Under the pieces are notes generated by a model. The model worked only from the letters and a program-made list of their open reading frames with translations, did no database searches and was not told the DNA's origin. This document shows, one piece after another, positions 41,937 through 50,168 of a stretch of DNA of 64,000 nt. This DNA is from Mucilaginibacter_A sp964251965 (GTDB lineage Bacteria; Bacteroidota; Bacteroidia; Sphingobacteriales; Sphingobacteriaceae), in assembly GCA_964251965.1 (NCBI GenBank), contig CAXULQ010000006.1, positions 1 to 64,000 on the forward strand, given 5' to 3'. A program made the translations under genes and the position numbers. Numbering within the stretch: the stretch's first letter is position 1; every line of letters starts with the position of its first letter.

Positions 41937-42656
41937 TTAAACATTCATCGGAACATCCATCAGCAAAACTTCCGCACCGGCAGAATCAGCGGTAAAATCA
42001 AGCTCATCGGTGTTCCAAATACCAAAACCATCGCGTTTACTTAAAGCTTGCCCGTTGATGGTTACTTCTCCCGAAATCACAAAAGCATAAACACCGTTTC
42101 CCGGTTTTTTAATTTGATAGGTTGTGTGAAAGCCTGCATCAAATTTGCCTAAACTAAACCACGCATCCTGCTGCACCCAAACGCCGGCATCGTCCGGGTT
42201 TGGCGAAAGCACTTGCTGGAAATTGTTGTGCCGATCTTTCACATCCAACGAAACCTGGTCGTAACGCGGCGCACCATTCAGTTTATTTGGGAAAAGCCAA
42301 ATCTGTAAAAATTGAACCTGCTCGTTTGTGTTTTTATTTTTTTCGCTGTGGAAAACGCCTGTTCCGGCACTGATGATTTGCACGTCGCCTTTTCTGATGA
42401 CGGCTACGTTTCCCAAATTATCTTCGTGTTCCAGATCGCCTTCCAACGGAATACTTACAATTTCCATATTATCGTGCGGATGACTGCCGAATCCTCTTCC
42501 GCCCGAAACGGTATCATCATTTAAAACGCGCAGCGCACCAAAGTTCATCCTTTCCGGATTATAATAACTTGCAAAACTAAAACTGTGGTAACTATCCAGC
42601 CAGCCATGGTTTGCGTGGCCGCGGGTCCCTGCTTTGTGAAAAATTGTGTTTGCCAT
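41937..42656 (-). CDS. Pirin family protein
   Basis: A 239-aa bicupin. The N-terminal cupin holds the iron site: HGWLDSYHSFSFASYYNP, GFGSHPHDNMEIVSIPLEGDLEHEDNLG and GTGVFHSEKN (His-x-His and the later His/Glu). The C-terminal cupin is smaller (SGEVTINGQALSKRDGFGIW). Members act as quercetin 2,3-dioxygenase or as redox sensors. I place the start at MANTIFHKAG; in-frame ATGs upstream (42671 and 42752) include codons of a repeat copy, so they are less likely. Confidence 0.9.
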   Translation of the reverse strand: MANTIFHKAGTRGHANHGWLDSYHSFSFASYYNPERMNFGALRVLNDDTVSGGRGFGSHPHDNMEIVSIPLEGDLEHEDNLGNVAVIRKGDVQIISAGTGVFHSEKNKNTNEQVQFLQIWLFPNKLNGAPRYDQVSLDVKDRHNNFQQVLSPNPDDAGVWVQQDAWFSLGKFDAGFHTTYQIKKPGNGVYAFVISGEVTINGQALSKRDGFGIWNTDELDFTADSAGAEVLLMDVPMNV

Positions 42657-42668
42657 ACTGTTTTTATC
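42655..42668 (-). repeat. Dispersed repeat, ACAG variant, at the pirin start
   Basis: GGATAAAAACAGTAT runs directly into the pirin ATG. It creates an upstream in-frame ATG five codons earlier. Confidence 0.65.
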
Positions 42669-42780
42669 CATCTTTTTTTTGTGCCGAAGCTTTATTATTT
42701 TAACTTGCTTCCGTAAAAGGACAATACAAATATCCGATGAAATCCAACCCAAACCATTGATTCAGGTTAAGAAAACCGTA

Positions 42781-43362
42781 CTACTTTTTACGGGAAACCG
42801 CTGCTTTTATCCGGCTTAAAGCTTCGGGCGTAATGCCGAGGTAAGAAGCAATTTGATACTGCGGCACGCGTTGCGGAATAGTTGGATAATTTCGGATAAA
42901 ATTAAGGTAACGCTCTTCGGCAGTGGCAGAAATCGAGGTAAAAAAGCGGTTTTCTAAAACGGCATAAGCGCGCTGCACCATTAGCCGGAAAACCCGTTCT
43001 AATTGCGGCAACTGTTTAAATAATTGTTCCTTGCCTTGATGGTCGATGGTGAGTAGTTCCGTTTCTTCCAGCGTTTCAATAAATAAATTGGAAGGTGCTT
43101 GTTCGCAAAAACTGGCAATATCGCTCACCCACCAATCTTCTACCGCAAATTGCAAAATCACTTCAAAACCGTTTTGGTCGATGTAGTATTTCTTCACACA
43201 ACCTTTTAACAAGTAAGCTTCAAAATTGCAAACCTGACCTTGCCGCAATAAAAAAGTCTTTTTTTTAAGGGTTTTGTGTTTGAAAAAGGAATGCACAGTT
43301 TCCAGTTCCTGCGGGGAAAGTTGGATGTGATGAGTTAAATTTTGATCAAGCCCGCTAAACAT
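42781..43362 (-). CDS. Crp/Fnr-family transcriptional regulator
   Basis: A 193-aa regulator. An N-terminal cyclic-nucleotide-binding-like domain (about 20-125: KTFLLRQGQVCNFEAYLLKGCVKKYYIDQNGFEVILQFAVEDWW, in pieces) is followed by a long dimer helix and a short winged HTH, RVPQYQIASYLGITPEALSRIK. The DNA-binding region is compact, as in the Bacteroidota Crp/Fnr group that responds to redox or unknown ligands. It lies upstream of the pirin gene (125-bp gap) on the same strand, so it may control it. Confidence 0.87.
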   Translation of the reverse strand: MFSGLDQNLTHHIQLSPQELETVHSFFKHKTLKKKTFLLRQGQVCNFEAYLLKGCVKKYYIDQNGFEVILQFAVEDWWVSDIASFCEQAPSNLFIETLEETELLTIDHQGKEQLFKQLPQLERVFRLMVQRAYAVLENRFFTSISATAEERYLNFIRNYPTIPQRVPQYQIASYLGITPEALSRIKAAVSRKK

Positions 43363-43373
43363 CTTAAAAAATG

Positions 43374-43658
43374 TTAGTTGGGGCGGATGATCAAGTCGTT
43401 ATATTCCGGGTTGCGCCGCAAAAAAACCTGCACAAACCGGCACTGGTTTTTTACTTTTAACTGGTTTTCGCGGGCGAAATCCAAAGCAAATTTTGCTAAT
43501 TCTGATGCAATTCCTTGTCCTTCTGCTTCTTCCGGAACTTCGGTGTGCATAATTGACATTGTATTGCTATCCATTTCGTAAGCAATCAAAGCCATGCCTT
43601 CGTTCAGCTTTAATTCAAACTGACCGGCTTCTTCATTTACATTGATTTGATGTTCCAT
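43374..43658 (-). CDS. Small GNAT acetyltransferase (YjdJ/NATD1-type)
   Basis: A 94-aa single-domain GNAT with the motif A strand-loop HTEVPEEAEGQGIASELAKFALDFAREN (Q/RxxGxG/A as EGQGIA) and KVKNQCRFVQVFLRRNPEY. The short form lacks the usual extra helices. It lies 11 bp upstream of the Crp-type gene on the same strand, so co-transcription is likely. Confidence 0.87.
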   Translation of the reverse strand: MEHQINVNEEAGQFELKLNEGMALIAYEMDSNTMSIMHTEVPEEAEGQGIASELAKFALDFARENQLKVKNQCRFVQVFLRRNPEYNDLIIRPN

Positions 43659-43659
43659 A

Positions 43660-43716
43660 TTTTAGGTAATAAAAGAAGCATCCGAAATAAATGCGTTTTT
43701 ATTTCGGATGCTTTTA
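43660..43716 (-). terminator. rfbA terminator made with a dispersed repeat arm
   Basis: The full repeat copy TTTTA-GGTAA-TAAAA-GAAGCAT (43660-43681, plus) extends into AGCATCCGAAATAA, which pairs with the complement TTATTTCGGATGCTT (43699-43713). The stem follows the rfbA stop (43723) directly on the minus strand. Confidence 0.82.
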
Positions 43717-43722
43717 TGTTTA

Positions 43723-44595
<873 letters not shown>

Positions 44596-44625
44596 TATAT
44601 TTTATGTTGATAAATTATTTGAATT

Positions 44626-45489
44626 TTATTGATTTTGCGCCAGTGCGGCGATACATTTTTCTAAACTGTGGCGCCAGTAAGGGATTTCGATCCCAAAAGT
44701 TTTCTTGATTTTAGCTTTATCCATAACCGAATAAGCCGGACGTGTGGCTTTGGTTGGATATTCCGAAGTACGGATCGGAAAAGTTTTGACATCTGTTTTG
44801 CTGATGTCGAAAATAGCCTGCGCAAAATCGTACCAGGAAGTTACGCCTTCGTTGCTGTAATGATAAATGCCGTAAGCGGTACTTCCGGATTCGATGATTT
44901 GCAGCACCGCCGAAGCCAAATCAATTGCATAAGTCGGCGTGCCGATCTGGTCTGCAATGATTTTCAGTTCATCACGATCATGGCCTAACTTCAGCATCGT
45001 TTTTACAAAGTTATTGCCATGTTCAGAATAAAGCCAGCTGGTTCTCAATATAAAATATTTTTTAGTATGTTGCGGAATCACCTGTTCGCCTTCCAGTTTA
45101 GTTAAACCGTAAACACTGATGGGATCAGTTGGATCAGTTTCGATTAAAGGATGCGGCGAATTTCCGGCAAAAATAAAATCGGTAGAAATCTGTACAAACG
45201 CGGCATCAAATTCTTTACATAAAACGGCAATGTTTTCTACACCGGTTTTGTTGATTTTTCGGGCGAGATCCAATTCATCTTCCGCTTTGTCAACGGCCGT
45301 ATAAGCCGCGCAATTGATGCAATATTTGGGTTGATGTTTGGCAAAAAGCTGCTGCAAAGCTTCTGGATTGAGGATGTTGGCCTCCGTTTCGTTGGGGAAA
45401 GCAATATCGGTAATGTCCATTTCGGCGGCAACCTGCTTTAAACATTGGCCCAATTGGCCGGATGCACCGAACACAAGTATTTTACTCAT
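44626..45489 (-). CDS. rfbD: dTDP-4-dehydrorhamnose reductase
   Basis: A 287-aa SDR of the extended RmlD group that performs the last step to dTDP-L-rhamnose. The Rossmann loop is ILVFGASGQLGQCLKQ; catalytic residues sit in AFVQISTDFIFAGN and VYGLTKLEGEQ (YxxxK). It ends with ASYPTKATRP-type region (here SEYPTKATRPAYSVMDKAKI). Upstream of rfbA in the same direction. Confidence 0.95.
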   Translation of the reverse strand: MSKILVFGASGQLGQCLKQVAAEMDITDIAFPNETEANILNPEALQQLFAKHQPKYCINCAAYTAVDKAEDELDLARKINKTGVENIAVLCKEFDAAFVQISTDFIFAGNSPHPLIETDPTDPISVYGLTKLEGEQVIPQHTKKYFILRTSWLYSEHGNNFVKTMLKLGHDRDELKIIADQIGTPTYAIDLASAVLQIIESGSTAYGIYHYSNEGVTSWYDFAQAIFDISKTDVKTFPIRTSEYPTKATRPAYSVMDKAKIKKTFGIEIPYWRHSLEKCIAALAQNQ

Positions 45490-45555
45490 TGATGTAGATT
45501 AAATTGTAAAGATTTGTTTCTGCAAGTAATTAATCAAAAACAATCATACCATAAA

Positions 45556-45577
45556 TTTTTGTACGATAAAAGAAGTG
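45556..45577 (+). repeat. Dispersed repeat copy between the dipeptidase and rfbD
   Basis: TTTTT-GTACGA-TAAAA-GAAGTG. It starts 11 bp before the dipeptidase stop region in the 99-bp gap. Confidence 0.7.
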
Positions 45578-45588
45578 TTGCTGTTTGT

Positions 45589-46965
45589 TTAATTTTCTGC
45601 GGACAAACCGGTAAAATATTTATAGAACAACGGGATGGTTTCGATGCCTTTGTAATAGTTAAAAATATCGTACTTCTCGTTCGGCGAGTGCAAAGCGTCG
45701 CTGTCCAGGCCAAAACCCATCAATACTGTTTTTATGCCTAATTCTTTTTCAAACAAAGCCACAATCGGGATGCTTCCGCCGCCGCGTGTCGGGATTGGTT
45801 TTTTGCCGAAGGCTTCTTCAATCGCTTTTTCTGCTGCACGGAAAGCTGCGCTGGAAGTTGGCGTAACAACGGGTTCGCCGCCGTGGTGCGGCGTAACTTT
45901 TACTTTTACATACGGCGGTGCCAAACTTTCAAAATGCTGAGTAAACAGTGCTGTAATTTTTGCAGAACTTTGGTTCGGCACCAAACGCATCGATATTTTT
46001 GCAGATGCTTTTGATGGTAAAACCGTTTTCGCGCCTTCGCCGATGTAACCGCCCCAAATGCCGTTAAGTTCTAAAGTTGGTCGTGTGCCGGTGCGTTCTA
46101 AAGTACTGTAACCTTTTTCGCCCCAAAGTTCGTTAATTTCCAAATCGTTTTTGTATTCCTGCGGATCGAACGGTGCTTCGTTTAAGGCATTTTTTTCGGT
46201 ATCGGTCAACTCCAAAACATCGTCGTAAAAACCGGGAATGGTGATATGATTGTTTTCATCGTGAAAAGAAGCAATCATTTTTGAAAGTATGGTGATCGGA
46301 TTGGCAACCGCGCCGCCATAAACGCCGGAGTGCAGATCGCGCGACGGGCCGGTTACTTCTACTTCCAGGTAAGACAAACCGCGCAAACCGGTTTCTAAAG
46401 ATGGGTTTTCCATACTCAGCATGGAAGTATCAGAAATCAAAATCACATCCGCTTTTAACTTTTCTTTGTTTTGCTGAACGAAAAGGCCGAGGTTATCCGA
46501 GCCAACTTCTTCTTCACCTTCAATCATAAATTTGATGTTGCAAGGCAAAGTATTGGTTTTCATCATCAGTTCAAACGCTTTGATGTGCATGTAAAACTGG
46601 CCTTTATCATCGCAGGCACCGCGGGCGTAAATTTTGCCATCGCGGATGGTTGGTTCAAAAGGAGGCGTTTGCCAAAGCTCCAGTGGATCGGGCGGCTGCA
46701 CATCGTAATGGCCGTAAACCAGCACGGTTGGTTTTGTCGGGTCGATGATCTTCTCACCATAAACCACCGGATAACCGGCCGTTTGGCAAACTTCTACGTT
46801 TTCTGCACCGGCTTCGCGGAGCTTTTCGGCTACGTAATTTGCTGCTTTTAGCACATCATTTTTATATTTCGGGTCCGCACTTACCGAAGGGAAACGGAGC
46901 AAAGCAAACAGCTCGTCTAAAAACCGTTCCTTGTTGGCTTCTACATAATTCTTAATTTCTTGCAT
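45589..46965 (-). CDS. M20-family dipeptidase
   Basis: A 458-aa zinc dipeptidase (CNDP/PepV-like). Metal and catalytic motifs: VLVYGHYDVQPPDPLELW (His-Asp), RGACDDKGQFYMHIKAFE (Asp), MIEGEEEVGSDNLG (Glu-Glu), LISDTSMLSMENPS (Asp) and the final SPNEKYD (His omitted region HSPNE). It hydrolyses dipeptides in the cytoplasm. The true start is the ATG at 46965; a TTG just upstream is in frame. The C-terminal ELGIKTVLMGFGLD is encoded partly by an ACAG-variant match, but it is conserved in homologues. Confidence 0.93.
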   Translation of the reverse strand: MQEIKNYVEANKERFLDELFALLRFPSVSADPKYKNDVLKAANYVAEKLREAGAENVEVCQTAGYPVVYGEKIIDPTKPTVLVYGHYDVQPPDPLELWQTPPFEPTIRDGKIYARGACDDKGQFYMHIKAFELMMKTNTLPCNIKFMIEGEEEVGSDNLGLFVQQNKEKLKADVILISDTSMLSMENPSLETGLRGLSYLEVEVTGPSRDLHSGVYGGAVANPITILSKMIASFHDENNHITIPGFYDDVLELTDTEKNALNEAPFDPQEYKNDLEINELWGEKGYSTLERTGTRPTLELNGIWGGYIGEGAKTVLPSKASAKISMRLVPNQSSAKITALFTQHFESLAPPYVKVKVTPHHGGEPVVTPTSSAAFRAAEKAIEEAFGKKPIPTRGGGSIPIVALFEKELGIKTVLMGFGLDSDALHSPNEKYDIFNYYKGIETIPLFYKYFTGLSAEN

Positions 46966-47326
46966 CAATAACGTTTTGAAACAAATATATAATTTTTGAG
47001 GAAGCTGTAGTTTTAATTACATTGAAGCTAAAGTTAGCCGGCTTTTTAATTGGTGATAAATTTACAGATTACAAACCTGGTGAATATATTAAAAGAAGCT
47101 TTGCTACCTTGATCAAGTATTTAAAGCCCCGCGCGAAACCACTTTTGGCATTACCTTATCCACAACATTTTGGTTTTCGGTTTCCTGCATTTACTAATTA
47201 GGCCATTGGGTTTTGATTACCGCGAACATTCGATTTTTGTTATTATTTTTTATCAACTTTTAAGATTTTCTATTGTATATTCGTTAACATTTTTTTAGTT
47301 AAGATTATCAATAAAACGAAGGTTAA
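46966..47326. other. 360-bp spacer with repeat-like core and open stretch
   Basis: No gene with a start codon is seen. A plus-strand open stretch ending at 47199-47201 reads LKLAGFLIGDKFTDYKPGEY and then IKRSFATLIKYLKPR, followed in another frame by NHFWHYLIHNILVFGFLHLL. These look protein-like and could be relics of a membrane protein gene, but no ATG or SD supports translation. A degenerate repeat core (TAAAAGAAGCT, 47090-47100) lies inside. Confidence 0.35.
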
Positions 47327-48286
47327 ATGGCGCATAGGTCGGTAAGTTTTTTGCTGATGCTTACGATATGTTTAGCATCAACTGTTGTTTTGGCTCAAAA
47401 ACCAAGTTGTTCTTTATCATCAAAACTTTATAGTAAAGATAGTATCGAAGTAACAACATTTGGTGCAAGCACGGTTGCCGGAATTAACGGACTTCAATTT
47501 CAAGGTTATTTAAAATCTGATTTTGAAGCTTGTTATCCAACTAAAACCATAATTGTAGATAATTATGGTATCCCAAGTCAAACTACTACACAAGGTTTGG
47601 CCCGTTTTGAAACTACAATCAAAGACAAACACGGTTTTCTGATAATTTTAATGGGGTTAAACGATGCATTAGCTATTGTTGACGGCAAGATGAAAATAGC
47701 CGAAACACAAAGCAACATGAACAAGATGGTTGAAATTGCTTTAGCCTACAATTTAATCCCAATAATAGGAACGATACAATTTTTAAATCCTGCAAACAAT
47801 AAACGTAACCAAAACGCTAACTATGTAATTACGCAAATTAATACTATTTACAAAAATATTGCCAACACTAAAAAAATATATTTTACAGATGTAAATGCTG
47901 TTATGGGCAGAAATTTTTCTACTTTGTATCAAGACAGTACACACCCAAATGCAGAAGGAAACAGGCGAATTGCTTATGCCTTTTTTGATACAATTAACAT
48001 GGTCATCGAAAGTAAATTATTGCTTTCTGGACTGAGCCAAAATTATCCAAATCCTTCAGTTAACAATACCATAATTGGTTTTAGTTTATCCAAAGCCAAT
48101 AATGTTACAATAACACTTTACAATACTGCCGGCGCTATAGTCCGAACTTTAACAAATACATATTACAATTCCGGCTATCACGAAATTGCACTTCCAACTA
48201 CCGATTTTGTGCCGGGCGTTTACATTTATTCTATGCAAACACCGACAGAACAGTATGTAAAAAAAATGATTGTTCGAGGAAGATAA
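47327..48286 (+). CDS. Secreted SGNH/GDSL-type esterase with T9SS sorting domain
   Basis: A 319-aa protein. Signal peptide to about residue 24 (VVLAQK). The SGNH hydrolase part starts IEVTTFGASTVAG (nucleophile Ser in the GxS block) and continues with FLIILMGLNDAL (the GxND block) and TDVNAVMG...DSTHPNAEGNRRIAYAF (DxxH catalytic pair). Residues 240-319 are a type A T9SS C-terminal sorting domain: LSQNYPNPSVNNTIIGFSLS, ITLYNTAGAIVRTL, GYHEIALPTTDFVPGVYIYSM, MIVRGR. It should be exported by the gliding-associated type IX system and attached to the cell surface. Substrate unknown. Confidence 0.88.
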   Translation: MAHRSVSFLLMLTICLASTVVLAQKPSCSLSSKLYSKDSIEVTTFGASTVAGINGLQFQGYLKSDFEACYPTKTIIVDNYGIPSQTTTQGLARFETTIKDKHGFLIILMGLNDALAIVDGKMKIAETQSNMNKMVEIALAYNLIPIIGTIQFLNPANNKRNQNANYVITQINTIYKNIANTKKIYFTDVNAVMGRNFSTLYQDSTHPNAEGNRRIAYAFFDTINMVIESKLLLSGLSQNYPNPSVNNTIIGFSLSKANNVTITLYNTAGAIVRTLTNTYYNSGYHEIALPTTDFVPGVYIYSMQTPTEQYVKKMIVRGR

Positions 48287-48326
48287 CCAAACATTTGCTT
48301 GCGATAGTCAATTTCTTTATCTCAAA

Positions 48327-48479
48327 TCAGTCGTAAGTTCCGTGTGGAATTTTATCACCACCACCACTTTTTACTTCTAATTTTTTAATGGATTGTTCTG
48401 TTGGGTTAACGCTTTCCTTTTTACAAGATACAGTACAAATTGTTGCAAACGCAAACATTACAAGTATTAATTTTTTCAT
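48327..48479 (-). CDS. 50-aa lipoprotein, unrecognised
   Basis: A 50-codon gene in the gap between the esterase gene and the TPR gene. It reads MKKLILVMFAFATICTVSC (lipobox with Cys 19), then KKESVNPTEQSIKKLEVKSG and ends GGGDKIPHGTYD. The signal peptide plus lipobox and the intact frame across the whole gap support real coding. The function is unknown; the peptide tail with a Gly-triplet and 'KIPHGTYD' might be a recognised surface or sensor peptide. Confidence 0.65.
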   Translation of the reverse strand: MKKLILVMFAFATICTVSCKKESVNPTEQSIKKLEVKSGGGDKIPHGTYD

Positions 48480-48634
48480 AATTTTATTTATTGTCAGTAT
48501 TAATTTCTTTACATTATATTATTACGTAAATTAGTGGTGCAGGTTACTTTTTTAAAAAAAATTTCAGCAATTGATTATTAGGTTTTTTTATTGAAAGATG
48601 CAAATTTTACTATGCTAACTAAAACCACTACAAC

Positions 48635-50089
48635 TTGGCATTACAAGTATTGATATTAAATTTACTCTTGTTATCTTTTTACGGGGATGGCGTTTATGTA
48701 CAAACTATAGATACACAAAACAATAGTGCAATAAACAACATAGATTCTATAAACAACAATGCCTATAACTACCGCTTAACCAACCCAAAACAAACTATTG
48801 CAGATGCATCAAAGGCATATTATCTGGCAAAAAAAATAAATTATATAAATGGATTGGCAGAAGCCTGCCGGGTAACAGGAATCGGGCAGTATTATTTAAG
48901 CAAATACGAAAAAGCGTTAGAAAAGTATTTAGAAGCTATTGCTTATTTTGAACAAAACAACAACTTACAAGGAGTAGGCAAAGTTTATAATAATATTGGT
49001 AATCTTTATTTACTAAATGATTACAACAAAGCTTTAGAATATTACAACAAATCCCTGCCTATTGCAAAAAAATATAATTCCAAGTCTCAAATTGCTGGCC
49101 TGTATCTAAACATTGGAATTGTACAGATGAAGAAAAAAAACTTCATCCCTGCACTCGAAAAATTTCAAATCAGTATGAAGTTGTTCCAGCAATTAAATTC
49201 GCCGGTACTTGTTATACAATGCCTGCAAAACCTGGGAGAAGTTTACAGTAACTTAAAACAATACCAGAAAGCAGAAGATATATTAAACGAGGCTTTTGCA
49301 ATGGCCCATGACAAAAACTTAAATTATACCATGGCTGGTATTGATTTAACCTTAACTAATGTGTACCTCAGCCAGAATAAATTTACTTTAGCAGAAAAAG
49401 CACTTAAAAACGGTTTGTTATATGCTAAAACAATACAAAACCATGATTTAGAAAACGATTACAACTACGCATCTTTTCAGTTAGAATACAAGAGAAAAAA
49501 CTACCAGTCTGCCTTGCTTTATTTGAAACAGAATTATACGCAAGACAGTGCTTACTACAGGCAATCGTTTTCAAAAAGGATGACACTTGCCTCTAACCTT
49601 TTTGATCAGCTCGAAAACAAAAGAAAAAATGAACGTATAATTGCCCAGCAAAAATATGCAATTACGCTTTTTGGTGCCAGTACAATCGTGGCCGGCTTGC
49701 TGTTTGCATTAGTTTTCTTATTAATTATCAACGTTAGAAAAACAAATAAAAGCAATATAGAACTTACCCGGTTACATACTGAACTTTCACATCAAAAAGA
49801 AGATCTCGACCGGATCAATCACCACTTGGAAGATATTATTAATGAGCGAACCAAGGATTTGAAAGAAAACAATAAAAAACTTTCGGATTACTCGCTGCAT
49901 CTGTCTCATCAAATCCGTGGGCCGATTGCTACGTTAAAAGGGATCGTGTATTTGCAGCAAAATGATTTGATTGATGAGGAAGAATGTATTCAACTAATTA
50001 AAAAATGCGTATTTAGTATTGATGACGAAATTGTTAGTATGAGTAAGATGTTGAACGAAAACCCAAACATCAATCCAAATAAAACATAA
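48635..50089 (+). CDS. TPR protein ending in a lone histidine-kinase dimerisation domain
   Basis: A 484-aa protein (start taken as TTG at 48635; no better ATG in frame). Signal-like hydrophobic N-terminus, then about eight TPR units (40-330; e.g. YEKALEKYLEAIAYFEQNNNLQGVGKVYNNIGNLYLLN in parts), a transmembrane helix (ITLFGASTIVAGLLFALVFLLII, about 345-368), a coiled coil, and a DHp helix DYSLHLSHQIRGPIATLKGIVY (phospho-His of HisKA at about 427). After the DHp the protein ends 60 residues later with no HATPase domain. Bacteroidota TPR-kinases normally carry one. It may be a pseudokinase relay or a sensor that dimerises with another kinase. Confidence 0.75.
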   Translation: MALQVLILNLLLLSFYGDGVYVQTIDTQNNSAINNIDSINNNAYNYRLTNPKQTIADASKAYYLAKKINYINGLAEACRVTGIGQYYLSKYEKALEKYLEAIAYFEQNNNLQGVGKVYNNIGNLYLLNDYNKALEYYNKSLPIAKKYNSKSQIAGLYLNIGIVQMKKKNFIPALEKFQISMKLFQQLNSPVLVIQCLQNLGEVYSNLKQYQKAEDILNEAFAMAHDKNLNYTMAGIDLTLTNVYLSQNKFTLAEKALKNGLLYAKTIQNHDLENDYNYASFQLEYKRKNYQSALLYLKQNYTQDSAYYRQSFSKRMTLASNLFDQLENKRKNERIIAQQKYAITLFGASTIVAGLLFALVFLLIINVRKTNKSNIELTRLHTELSHQKEDLDRINHHLEDIINERTKDLKENNKKLSDYSLHLSHQIRGPIATLKGIVYLQQNDLIDEEECIQLIKKCVFSIDDEIVSMSKMLNENPNINPNKT

Positions 50090-50090
50090 A

Positions 50091-50111
50091 TTAGGCATAT
50101 AAAAGAAGTAT
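50091..50111 (+). repeat. Dispersed repeat copy upstream of pcrA
   Basis: TTAGGCA-TAAAA-GAAGTAT, co-oriented with pcrA. A -7-like TAATTTTG follows at 50139-50146. Confidence 0.8.
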
Positions 50112-50168
50112 TGCTACAATAACTCAGCGCAGTATTTTTAATTTTGCAAATAAATTGAAAATAACATT

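Noticed and set aside
45720..45735. ACAG-variant match inside the M20 dipeptidase gene
   Set aside because: The peptide ELGIKTVLMGFG is conserved in homologues as I recall them; coincidence with codon choice is sufficient.
47090..47100. TAAAAGAAGCT near 47.1 kb as a repeat copy
   Set aside because: Only the partial core matches; the TTTTA arm and the AT end are missing.
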